Source: CABHOJ01 sp965649545 (GTDB lineage Bacteria; Pseudomonadota; Gammaproteobacteria; Burkholderiales; Methylophilaceae). Taken from it: DNA of 13,455 nucleotides. Positions 1 through 6,999 of this stretch are shown piece after piece; position 1 is the first letter of the stretch, and every line of letters begins with the position of its first letter. Under the pieces are notes generated by a model that did not search any database, was not told the origin of the DNA, and worked only from the letters and a program-made list of their open reading frames with translations. Location: assembly GCA_965649545.1 (NCBI GenBank), contig CBFGLF010000042.1, positions 1-13,455 of the forward strand. Direction: 5' to 3'. The translations under genes were made by a program, and so were the position numbers.

Positions 1-2147
1 GTGAGGTCGGGGATGGTCTGGCTGGCGATGGCCGCGTTGGTCGTGGTGTAGCTGCCCTTGACCTTGGTGCTGTGGGTATCGTGCAGCGGGATGCGCAGTT
101 CCAGATGCAGCTTGCCGTTGCCCGCCGTGCGCAGGTCGCGACTGAAGCCGCCCAGCGTATCGACCAGCGGGCTGTTGTTGATGTACTTGATGCCCTCGGC
201 GACCGGGCCCTGGCCATCGGCATTCACTTCCAGGATAGGCTGATGGGCATGCAGGTCGGGAATGACGACCTTGCCCCTGACGATCTGGTTGCCCAGCAGG
301 TAGCCGTCGGTGGCGTTCAGCTCCATGCGCACGCCCTCGAACAGCATGTCGAGATCGAGGCCATCGATCCGCGGCCAGCCGGTCGCGTAATCGAGGATGC
401 CGTCACGGATCTTGGCGGTGACCTTGAACAGCCCGTTCTTGTTGGCGATGAAGGGGAAGTCCTGCAGGTTGCCGCGTATCTGCAAGGTGACGTCTTCGCC
501 GCGACCGCCGAGGATGGAGCTGTCCAGCCAGTGCAGGGTGCTCTCGCCGAGCACCTTGGGGTAGTAATAGTGGGCGAACTTGCCGTCGGCCTGTGGGAAG
601 CGGCCGCTGAGGTCGATGTAACCGCCCTTGACGCCGTTGATCTGGTAGCTGCCGTTGACGGTTCCCGTCAGGTGGGCGTTGGCGACGGCGATATTGCTGA
701 AGCGGATATCGGTCTTGCTGCCGCTCTTGCGCCAGCGGACCTGGCCGCTGAGCTTGTCCGCGGGGATCGGCCAACGCATCACTTTGGCGAGGTCGATCTC
801 GGCGTTCTGGGCGTTGATGGTCAGGGTGCCGTTGCTTTCGTCCGCATCGACGGTACCTTTGAGATTGCTGAAGCCTGGGAATTGTTCATAGGCCTGCATG
901 CCCAGACCGCTGAACTGGCTGCGGATGGTGTATTTCTGCAAGGATGCCATATCGCCTTTCCAGCTGGCTTCGAGCGAAGTCAGCAAACCGACGGGGGCGA
1001 TCTGGTTGATATTCTCCAGGGTGTTCTTGGGGATCGGCAGATAGGCCGCCAGGGTGTTGAGCGACTGCAGGCGTATCTCGTCCAGCTTGAGCGTACCCTC
1101 GATCTGTTCCTTACCGTCGATCTTGCGCTCGCGGAAGGTGGCGTTGCCGTTCTGCATGTTGAGCCCGCCCGCAGTATCGATCTTGATGCGCTCCGCCTTG
1201 AATTCCTGGCCGTCCTTGTGCAGCAACCAGGCCAGTCGGCCCGAGAGGCTGTTCAGTGTGGCCTCGGGGCTGTTGCGCGAGATACGGGTGACGACGTTGT
1301 TCAGCAGGACGTCGGTGGTCACCTTCTGTGGTTTGCCACGGTCGAAATCCAGCCAGAACTGCGCGGCACCGAAGCCTTCGCGCAAGTCGATCGGGTAATC
1401 GATCCAGTTGCGCCAGGCGGCGATGTCGGTGCCTTCCATGCGGCCATAGACCGTGCCGTTCCAGCGCTTGGGCTTGCTGACGTCGCGGCCGTAGACGCTG
1501 CCGCGGATGTCGATGGGATAGGAAGAGCCGGCCGAGGGGGTGGCCCGCAGCCCGAAACGATGATGGCCGATGAGGGATTCCCAGGCTGGGCTGATGACTT
1601 GCAGGTTGAGCTTATTGAGCGTGAGCGGCGGTGCTTTGCGCAGGTCATCCTGCCACAGCACGGTAGCGTCGATCACGTCGATCCGTGCCTGCTTCAATAA
1701 CCAGTTCGGGAATTCAGGACGCGACGGACCACCCATGGAGATGCCGGCGATGTAGACGACGCCGTCGGCTTCGCGACGGATGGTCAGTTCGGGCTTGTGG
1801 ATGGTGATGGTCGACAGACGCGGTTCGAGCAAGGGGATGCTCAGCCATGAGACGCTGGTCTCGACATGATTGAGGGTCAGTGCCGGACGATCCTGCGCGT
1901 CATGCAACTCGACATTGAACAACGCAAAGTGGGGGTTGAGGCCATCCCAGCTGGCTTCGATGTCGCCGATGGTGATCTTCTGGCCGGCGACCTCGCTGGC
2001 GCGTTGTGCGATCTGGTCCTTGTAGTCATCGACTTTTGGCAGCACCACATAGCGCAGCAGCAATACGGAACACGTCAGGATGATGATGGTGAGCCAGAGC
2101 AGGGTCAGCGTCGCCCGGTAGACCCAAATCAGTGATTTTTTGACCAT
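1..2147 (-). CDS. yhdP: YhdP-family AsmA-like protein, N-terminal 715 residues (runs off left edge)
   Basis: The reverse strand is open from an ATG at 2147 to the window edge with no stop, so only the N-terminal part is visible; family members are usually about 1,250-1,300 residues. The protein begins MVKKSLIWVYRATLTLLWL and has one hydrophobic segment at about residues 8-33, an N-terminal inner-membrane anchor. Behind it comes a conserved block resembling YhdP (QKITIGDIEASWDGLNPHF near residue 60, then WLLKQARIDVIDATVLWQDD and APPLTLNKLNL), followed by long alternating beta-strand sequence. In E. coli YhdP is one of three AsmA-like proteins (with TamB and YdbH) that move phospholipid between inner and outer membranes; that role is inferred here from family. 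The start is preceded by AAAGG about 5 nt upstream. It is transcribed divergently from the ABC-F gene. A long open frame on the opposite strand (72-1700) is a shadow of this gene. Confidence 0.85.
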   Translation of the reverse strand, partial: MVKKSLIWVYRATLTLLWLTIIILTCSVLLLRYVVLPKVDDYKDQIAQRASEVAGQKITIGDIEASWDGLNPHFALFNVELHDAQDRPALTLNHVETSVSWLSIPLLEPRLSTITIHKPELTIRREADGVVYIAGISMGGPSRPEFPNWLLKQARIDVIDATVLWQDDLRKAPPLTLNKLNLQVISPAWESLIGHHRFGLRATPSAGSSYPIDIRGSVYGRDVSKPKRWNGTVYGRMEGTDIAAWRNWIDYPIDLREGFGAAQFWLDFDRGKPQKVTTDVLLNNVVTRISRNSPEATLNSLSGRLAWLLHKDGQEFKAERIKIDTAGGLNMQNGNATFRERKIDGKEQIEGTLKLDEIRLQSLNTLAAYLPIPKNTLENINQIAPVGLLTSLEASWKGDMASLQKYTIRSQFSGLGMQAYEQFPGFSNLKGTVDADESNGTLTINAQNAEIDLAKVMRWPIPADKLSGQVRWRKSGSKTDIRFSNIAVANAHLTGTVNGSYQINGVKGGYIDLSGRFPQADGKFAHYYYPKVLGESTLHWLDSSILGGRGEDVTLQIRGNLQDFPFIANKNGLFKVTAKIRDGILDYATGWPRIDGLDLDMLFEGVRMELNATDGYLLGNQIVRGKVVIPDLHAHQPILEVNADGQGPVAEGIKYINNSPLVDTLGGFSRDLRTAGNGKLHLELRIPLHDTHSTKVKGSYTTTNAAIASQTIPDL

Positions 2148-2334
2148 AACCTTTGCTGCGGGTTGATGTTGTAGTGAAAGCCGGCTCGATGCATATGTGC
2201 GGAGATTTTACTTCATTATTGCGACTTAATCCCGGTTGGTAAGCGCGTGATCGCTAAAGTTGCGGGCGTATGGGAAGGATTGCATTAAAATAGCGCTCTT
2301 TCGATCCACCCCTGATACTTGCCGGCCTTTTCCA
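2148..2334. promoter_or_regulatory. Divergent intergenic region between yhdP and the ABC-F gene
   Basis: This 187-bp gap must hold promoters for both flanking genes. On the forward strand TAAAAT at 2286-2291 is a good sigma-70 -10 match, and would put transcription start near 2298, just upstream of the TTG proposed as the ABC-F start; no convincing -35 lies 16-18 nt before it. On the reverse strand TAAAAT (complement of 2205-2210) is a possible -10 for yhdP, again with a poor -35. I see no hairpin or clear operator here. Confidence 0.3.
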
Positions 2335-4224
2335 TTGATCCAATTCAAGAACCTCACGCTCTCCCGTGGCATCCGCATCCTGGTCGAAGGCGCCTCCTTC
2401 CAGCTGCATCCCGGCCACAAGGTCGGCCTGACCGGGGCCAACGGTGCCGGTAAGTCCAGCCTGTTCGCCATGCTGCGCGGCGAATTGCATCCGGAATCCG
2501 GCGATCTCGAGATCCCGCCGCACTGGGTCATCGCCCATGTCGCCCAGGAGACACCGGCGCTGGGCGATGCCGCCATCGAGTTCGTGCTCGACGGCGATGA
2601 GGAATTGCGCAGCGTAGAGCGCGCGCTCAAGGAAGCCGAAGCGGGCCATCACGGCGAACGGCTAGGGGAATTGCACGCACGACTGGGCGACATCGGCGGT
2701 TACTCGGCTCGCGCCCGCGCCGCGGCGTTGCTGCACGGCCTCGGGTTCAGCGATGGCGACCTGACAAGGCCCGTCTCGGATTTCTCGGGCGGCTGGCGTG
2801 TCCGGCTCAATCTGGCGCGTGCGCTGATGTGTCGCTCCGACCTGCTGCTGCTCGATGAACCGACCAACCACCTGGATCTCGATGCGGTCATCTGGCTCGA
2901 GGGCTGGCTGCGTGAGTACCAGGGCACCTTGTTGCTGATCTCGCATGACCGCGATTTCCTCGACGCTGTGGTCAATCACATCGCCCATATCGAACAGCAG
3001 CGCTTGACGCTATACCGCGGCGGCTACTCCGATTTCGAACGCCAGCGTGCCGAGCGCCTGGCCCAGCAGCAATCCATGTATGAGCGTCAGCAGCGCGAAG
3101 TGGCACATCTGCAAAGTTATATCGATCGCTTCAGAGCCAAGGCGACCAAAGCCCGGCAAGCGCAGAGCCGCATCAAGGCGCTGGAGCGCATGGAGATGAT
3201 CTCTGCCGCGCATGTCGATTCGCCCTTCGGTTTCGCGTTCCGCCCGACCCTCGCGGCGCCCGATCCCTTGCTGGTACTGGACGATGTCGATGCCGGCTAC
3301 GCAGGCCGTGCTGTGCTGAGGGACGTCAAATTGACCATACGACCCGGCGAGCGCATCGGTCTCTTGGGACGCAACGGCGCCGGCAAATCGACGCTAATCA
3401 AGCTATTGGCAGACGAGCTGCAAGCGATGGGCGGCAAGCGCGTGCAGGGCAAGGACCTGAAGATCGGCTATTTCGCGCAGCACCAGCTGGAACAATTGAG
3501 GCCGCAGGAATCGCCTTTGCAGCACATGCTGAGGCTGGACCCGGAGACACGCGAACAGGAACATCGCAATTACCTCGGCGGCTTCGATTTCCGGGGCGAT
3601 ATGGCGAGCAGCCCTTGTGCGCCGTTCTCAGGCGGCGAGAAATCCCGACTGGCCCTGGCGCTATTGATCTGGACCCAGCCCAACCTGTTGTTGCTCGATG
3701 AGCCGACCAACCACCTCGACCTGGAGATGCGTCATGCCCTGACCCTGGCGTTGCAGGAATATGAGGGCGGTGTGGTGCTGGTGTCGCACGACCGTGCGCT
3801 GCTGCGCGCGACCTGCGATCGTTTCATCCTGGTCGCCGACGGCAGGGCCGAAGTGTTCGATGGCGACCTCGACGATTACAAGGCTTGGCTGGCCCAGCAG
3901 CAAGCGGCCGCCGAGCCGGAACAAAAGAGACCGGAGAAGAACGAGCGGGCGCAAAGCAAGGCAGACCGCCAGGCGCGGTTGGCAGAACGCCGGCCCCTGG
4001 TGAAGGAATCCGAAAAGCTCGAGGCCGACATGGCAAAATGGCAGCAGGAGAAGAACGGCATCGACCAGCGCCTGACCGATAACGCCCTCTACGAGCCCGC
4101 CAACAAGGCAGAGCTGCAGAGTCTGCTCAAGCGTCAGGCCGAGCTCACGCACTCGCTAGAGCAGGCGGAAGAGCGCTGGCTGGCGATCCATGAGCAGCTT
4201 GAAACGATGCCCATCCCTCAATAA
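2335..4224 (+). CDS. yheS: ABC-F family ATPase, YheS type
   Basis: This is a 629-residue soluble ABC-F protein with two ATP-binding cassettes and no membrane segments. From the proposed start, the first cassette has Walker A GANGAGKSS at about 34-42, signature SGGW at 151-154 and Walker B DEPTNHLDLD at 174-183. The inter-cassette linker (about 225-295) is rich in Q, R and A and contains YIDRFRAKATKARQAQSRIK, the typical ABC-F linker. The second cassette has RNGAGKST near 346-353, SGGE at 432-435 and DEPTNHLD at 455-462. A charged coiled-coil tail follows from about 530. Sequence along the whole length closely follows E. coli YheS. ABC-F proteins of this type act on the ribosome; the specific role of YheS is not settled. 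I chose TTG at 2335 because the protein then starts IQFKNLTLSRG like YheS (MIVFSSLQIRRG). An in-frame TTG at 2260 lies upstream of the likely -10 box. No clear Shine-Dalgarno precedes 2335. Confidence 0.93.
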   Translation: MIQFKNLTLSRGIRILVEGASFQLHPGHKVGLTGANGAGKSSLFAMLRGELHPESGDLEIPPHWVIAHVAQETPALGDAAIEFVLDGDEELRSVERALKEAEAGHHGERLGELHARLGDIGGYSARARAAALLHGLGFSDGDLTRPVSDFSGGWRVRLNLARALMCRSDLLLLDEPTNHLDLDAVIWLEGWLREYQGTLLLISHDRDFLDAVVNHIAHIEQQRLTLYRGGYSDFERQRAERLAQQQSMYERQQREVAHLQSYIDRFRAKATKARQAQSRIKALERMEMISAAHVDSPFGFAFRPTLAAPDPLLVLDDVDAGYAGRAVLRDVKLTIRPGERIGLLGRNGAGKSTLIKLLADELQAMGGKRVQGKDLKIGYFAQHQLEQLRPQESPLQHMLRLDPETREQEHRNYLGGFDFRGDMASSPCAPFSGGEKSRLALALLIWTQPNLLLLDEPTNHLDLEMRHALTLALQEYEGGVVLVSHDRALLRATCDRFILVADGRAEVFDGDLDDYKAWLAQQQAAAEPEQKRPEKNERAQSKADRQARLAERRPLVKESEKLEADMAKWQQEKNGIDQRLTDNALYEPANKAELQSLLKRQAELTHSLEQAEERWLAIHEQLETMPIPQ

Positions 4225-4248
4225 TCCAGAACCAGAAGAGGACCACCC

Positions 4249-4806
4249 ATGAATTTCTCACAACGCCTTTGTTTCCTGCATGCGCTCTGTCTCAACGAGA
4301 CGGCGCAGGATGTCTCCTCGGTCAGTACCAACCTCGAGGACTACAATCCGCAGGATGCCGCCAACTATCTCGCCTGCTACATCACCTTCAGGGCGATCCA
4401 GAACGCGCAGCGCTCGCCGGCCGACGAGCGTGTGGAGAACTTCGACATGCTGGGCGTCTACCATGCCTATGCCATGCTGGTGTATGCCTTCCTGATGCTG
4501 CCTTTGGCGAGCGAGGATGTCGCGCCGGATACGCAGGCGGCTTCGGTGATCATCGCCAAGACCCTGTTCGCAGGATTGGCGGAAGAGGAGTGGGCAGAGA
4601 TCATCGAATCCGGCAGTCACAAGTTCCAGCTGATCGCCGAGGCGGAGCAGGAACACTGGGCGACCTATCGTCAGGATCTGGACAAGTCGGTGGTGGCCTT
4701 CGTGGTCGCCGCGACCGATGAAGAAGCGCCGTTCGAGAAAGAGGAAGTCATCCCCATGTTCGGTGCCTTGCTCAGCATGTTGTGCGAGGCCTTCGCCAAC
4801 GAGTGA
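4249..4806 (+). CDS. Hypothetical acidic helical protein downstream of yheS
   Basis: I do not recognise the family. The ATG at 4249 is preceded by AGAGGA at good spacing, and the gene starts 24 nt after the ABC-F stop, so the two are probably co-transcribed. The 185-residue product is acidic, looks almost entirely alpha-helical, and has no signal peptide. A moderately hydrophobic stretch around residues 65-85 (GVYHAYAMLVYAFLMLPLA) could be a buried helix or a marginal membrane segment; surrounding Asp and Glu residues favour a soluble protein. The N-terminal part has three cysteines (Cys8, Cys14, Cys43), not arranged as a recognisable metal-binding motif. Codon use and GC content match the neighbours. 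No function is proposed; the operon-like placement is the only hint. Confidence 0.85.
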   Translation: MNFSQRLCFLHALCLNETAQDVSSVSTNLEDYNPQDAANYLACYITFRAIQNAQRSPADERVENFDMLGVYHAYAMLVYAFLMLPLASEDVAPDTQAASVIIAKTLFAGLAEEEWAEIIESGSHKFQLIAEAEQEHWATYRQDLDKSVVAFVVAATDEEAPFEKEEVIPMFGALLSMLCEAFANE

Positions 4807-4855
4807 GGCTGGCGATAGCTGCCGGCTGATTAAAGCCGTCTGGGTTCAGCATGTG

Positions 4856-5266
4856 TCAGCGATGGATTTTGCCGTCGTGGTAATACCAACGATGGTCGAT
4901 CATGAAGAAACGGCTGGTCTCATGCAGCCGCTCGGCTTTCCCTCCGACCTTATAACGGGCGACGAATTCGACCAGCGCCTCGCTAGCGGAGATGGCTTCG
5001 CTGCGCTTGACCGCCAGCCCCAGCCATTTGGTCGCGGTATCCAGGTGCAAGTCGAGCGATGCCGGTCGGGTGTCCGGGTGCCAGGTTGCGAGCAAATAGT
5101 CTTCCAGACCAAGCACATAGGCGGTATACCGGGAACGCATCAAAGCTTCCGCAGTCTCAGCTGCGATGCCTGAATGGCAGGGTTCGCAACAGCGGCGATA
5201 GGGCAGGTTGCTGCCACATGGGCAAGGAGCGTTATGGGGCGGCATCGTCGCGGCTTTAGTGGTCAT
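4856..5266 (-). CDS. ychJ: YchJ-family (UPF0225) SEC-C motif protein
   Basis: The 136-residue product carries an N-terminal SEC-C zinc-binding motif: CPCGSNLPYRRCC, with Cys15, Cys17, Cys26 and Cys27 as likely ligands. After it comes the YchJ core ALMRSRYTAYVLGLEDYLLATWHP and the C-terminal FVARYKVGGK...RFFMIDHRWYYHDGK, both matching E. coli YchJ well. E. coli YchJ has a second SEC-C motif at the C terminus that is absent here; shorter one-motif versions are known in the UPF0225 family. Function is unknown; SEC-C motifs often mediate zinc-dependent protein contacts. The start is uncertain: the ATG at 5266 has no good Shine-Dalgarno, and a possible -10 box TAGAAT (complement of 5273-5278) lies only 6 nt upstream, so translation may be near-leaderless or begin at Met8 (5245). 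It converges on the unknown gene to its left, with 49 bp between the two stops. Confidence 0.9.
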   Translation of the reverse strand: MTTKAATMPPHNAPCPCGSNLPYRRCCEPCHSGIAAETAEALMRSRYTAYVLGLEDYLLATWHPDTRPASLDLHLDTATKWLGLAVKRSEAISASEALVEFVARYKVGGKAERLHETSRFFMIDHRWYYHDGKIHR

Positions 5267-5356
5267 GGGCGTATTCTACCTTTGCGCTAAAGTCCTTGGC
5301 GCTTGTGTTCGCCTCTTGGCAACCAGTGACCCTGAAACCTTAGAGATCAATACCCT

Positions 5357-5384
5357 GGGATCCACATCCAGGGATCACATCCAG
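5357..5384. repeat. Imperfect 14-bp tandem repeat
   Basis: GGGATCCACATCCA (5357-5370) is followed directly by GGGATCACATCCAG (5371-5384); the copies agree over 13 positions if one C is deleted from the second. It lies in the leader of the esterase gene, about 35 bp before its ATG, and shares inverted CCTGG/CCAGG arms that could fold weakly. No function can be assigned. Confidence 0.5.
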
Positions 5385-5418
5385 AGCAAAGCTCGGCAAA
5401 AGCTGATAAAAGGAACAG

Positions 5419-6306
5419 ATGGCATTCCACTACCGCGTCTCCGGCTTCCTGTCTTTACTTTCCCTTCTTATGCTGACGGGCTGCTCTCCCATCAAGACCC
5501 TCAACGCCCTGGTGCCGGAAGACGGTTACCGGCTGACTCGTGATGTGGCCTATGGCGATCTGCCCAGGCAAAAGCTCGATATCTACCGACCGGCGACCTT
5601 GCAGGCCGACACGGCGCCTGTGGTGGTGTTCTTCTACGGCGGCGGCTGGGAATCCGGACGGCGTCAGGATTACAAGTTCGTCGCGGAAGCGCTGACCTCA
5701 AAAGGCATGGTCGTGGTCATCCCCGATTATCGCGTCTACCCGGAGGTGGTGTTCCCCGAATTCATGCACGATGCCGCGCATGCGGTGAAGTGGGCCAAGC
5801 AGCACGTCTCGGCTTATGGCGGCGATCCGGAGCGCCTGTTCGTCGCCGGGCATTCTGCTGGCGCCCACATCGCAGCCATGATGACCCTCAATGACGAATA
5901 CCTGCAGGGCGTGCAGCTTTCCCCGGCAGCGTTGCGCGGCATGATCGGCCTCGCCGGGCCTTATGATTTTCTGCCTTTGAAAAGCCAGCGTTTGAAAGCC
6001 ATCTTCGGGCCGGAGGATGCATGGCCGGTCTCCCAACCCATCCATTTCGTTAAAGGTGGCAACCCGCCCATGCTGCTGCTGGTCGGTGAGGACGATGGCA
6101 CGGTCTGGCCGCGTAACAGCTATCGTCTGGCAGACAAGATCCGCGCCATGCATGGACCAGTCGAAGTCGATACCTATCCCAAGTGGGGCCATGCTGACAT
6201 GGTCGCCAAACTCGCCAAACCCTTGCGTGGCGATGGTGTCTTGCTGGAGCGCATCGCACGGTTCATCGAGACCCATGCCACGGCGCAAACGACCGTCAGC
6301 CGTTGA
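5419..6306 (+). CDS. Lipoprotein alpha/beta hydrolase (carboxylesterase-like)
   Basis: The 295-residue product begins with a lipoprotein signal: basic N terminus, hydrophobic core LSLLSLLML and lipobox LTGC with Cys22 as the lipidated residue; Ser follows Cys, which suggests outer-membrane sorting by the usual rule. The mature part is an alpha/beta hydrolase of the BD-FAE/esterase-lipase type. It shows the oxyanion-hole motif YGGGW at 73-77 (usually HGGGW), the nucleophile elbow GHSAG at 144-148 with Ser146, an acid at about Asp225/Asp226 (GEDDGTVWP), and His258 in WGHAD. All three catalytic residues are in the right order and spacing. The substrate is unknown, probably a short acyl ester. 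AAAAGGA precedes the ATG at 5419. The 3' end overlaps the convergent neighbour by 11 bp (6296-6306). Confidence 0.92.
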   Translation: MAFHYRVSGFLSLLSLLMLTGCSPIKTLNALVPEDGYRLTRDVAYGDLPRQKLDIYRPATLQADTAPVVVFFYGGGWESGRRQDYKFVAEALTSKGMVVVIPDYRVYPEVVFPEFMHDAAHAVKWAKQHVSAYGGDPERLFVAGHSAGAHIAAMMTLNDEYLQGVQLSPAALRGMIGLAGPYDFLPLKSQRLKAIFGPEDAWPVSQPIHFVKGGNPPMLLLVGEDDGTVWPRNSYRLADKIRAMHGPVEVDTYPKWGHADMVAKLAKPLRGDGVLLERIARFIETHATAQTTVSR

Positions 6307-6847
6307 TCAGTTGATGTACTTCCTCGATGAGGACGGAGGCGGTGGCACGGCCGGATTTCGATTCGCGGATCGCCATATGCCACTGCGAGATCACCGCCAG
6401 TAAGGCCGTACGGTCCTGGATCTTCTCGATCTTTTCCACCATGGCACGTCCCATCAACCCCAGGTGCTCCTTGGCGCTGATGCTGAGGATGACTTTGACC
6501 GCGGCCAGCGTTCCCGAATCCAGTGGTCGGCCATCATCGCTGACCGCCGACGCGAGTGGGGCTGTCGGTGTCGTAAGGTTTGATGCTGGCGCCTGTGGTG
6601 CGGGCGTGGCGCTGGAGGTGGCCGTGTTTTTTGCAGCCGGATTGCGCTGGCCCGGGGTGTGGATATAACCCTGACGCTCGAGGTCGGCGATGATCTCCGC
6701 GACATCGAGATTCTGCAGGTAGCGTGCGAGATCGTCCTGCGTACGCTTGCCGTCGATCATGATGAGCACCTGGCGCTGCCTGGCGTTCAAGGCTCGTTGG
6801 CTGTTATTGAGTTCCTGCTGACCGGAGAACGATTTTTCGTAGACCAT
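6296..6847 (-). CDS. Hypothetical protein with N-terminal winged-helix-like region
   Basis: I do not recognise a named family. The 183-residue product has three parts. Residues about 17-65 (LNARQRQVLIMIDGKRTQDD, then DVAEIIADLERQGYI) have the helix-helix-turn and recognition-helix pattern of a winged-helix fold. Residues about 68-105 form a Pro/Ala/Thr-rich flexible linker. Residues about 106-183 are a helical domain with charged, amphipathic segments. There is no signal peptide or membrane segment. Such a layout would suit a DNA- or protein-binding regulator, but this is inference from pattern only. The ATG at 6847 lacks a clear Shine-Dalgarno, so the start is only moderately secure. A perfect inverted repeat at 6901-6922 lies in its upstream region next to a possible -10 box (CATAAT, complement of 6889-6894), which may be its promoter and operator. 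Confidence 0.8.
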   Translation of the reverse strand: MVYEKSFSGQQELNNSQRALNARQRQVLIMIDGKRTQDDLARYLQNLDVAEIIADLERQGYIHTPGQRNPAAKNTATSSATPAPQAPASNLTTPTAPLASAVSDDGRPLDSGTLAAVKVILSISAKEHLGLMGRAMVEKIEKIQDRTALLAVISQWHMAIRESKSGRATASVLIEEVHQLING

Positions 6848-6900
6848 GGCGCTTGTCGATGATGAAGACAGCGCAAGGCTAGCGATGGATTATGACGTGG

Positions 6901-6922
6901 ATGTTTCGACTCTGCGAAACAT
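6901..6922. promoter_or_regulatory. Perfect 8-bp inverted repeat, candidate operator
   Basis: ATGTTTCG (6901-6908) and CGAAACAT (6915-6922) are exact inverted copies with a 6-bp spacer. The repeat lies in the gap between the sigma-54 activator's stop and the start of the 183-residue protein. It is immediately upstream of CATAAT (complement of 6889-6894), a 5/6 match to a -10 box reading toward that gene. It is not followed by a T run on either strand, so it does not look like an intrinsic terminator. The binding factor, if any, is unknown. Confidence 0.4.
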
Positions 6923-6999
6923 GTGCGGCAAGCACGCGATTCTGTCAGCCAGTACCACGAGAGTGGCCTGCTTGGAAAATTAAGGACTACAGTTTAAGA

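Noticed and set aside
72..1700. 542-codon forward open frame opposite the YhdP gene
   Set aside because: The reverse strand encodes a recognisable YhdP protein with a membrane anchor, while this frame gives low-complexity Val/Ala/Asp/Gly-rich sequence typical of the antisense of a GC-rich gene.
4812..4842. Possible terminator hairpin between the unknown gene and ychJ
   Set aside because: The only stem is about 5 bp (CGGCT/AGCCG) and has no T run on either strand.
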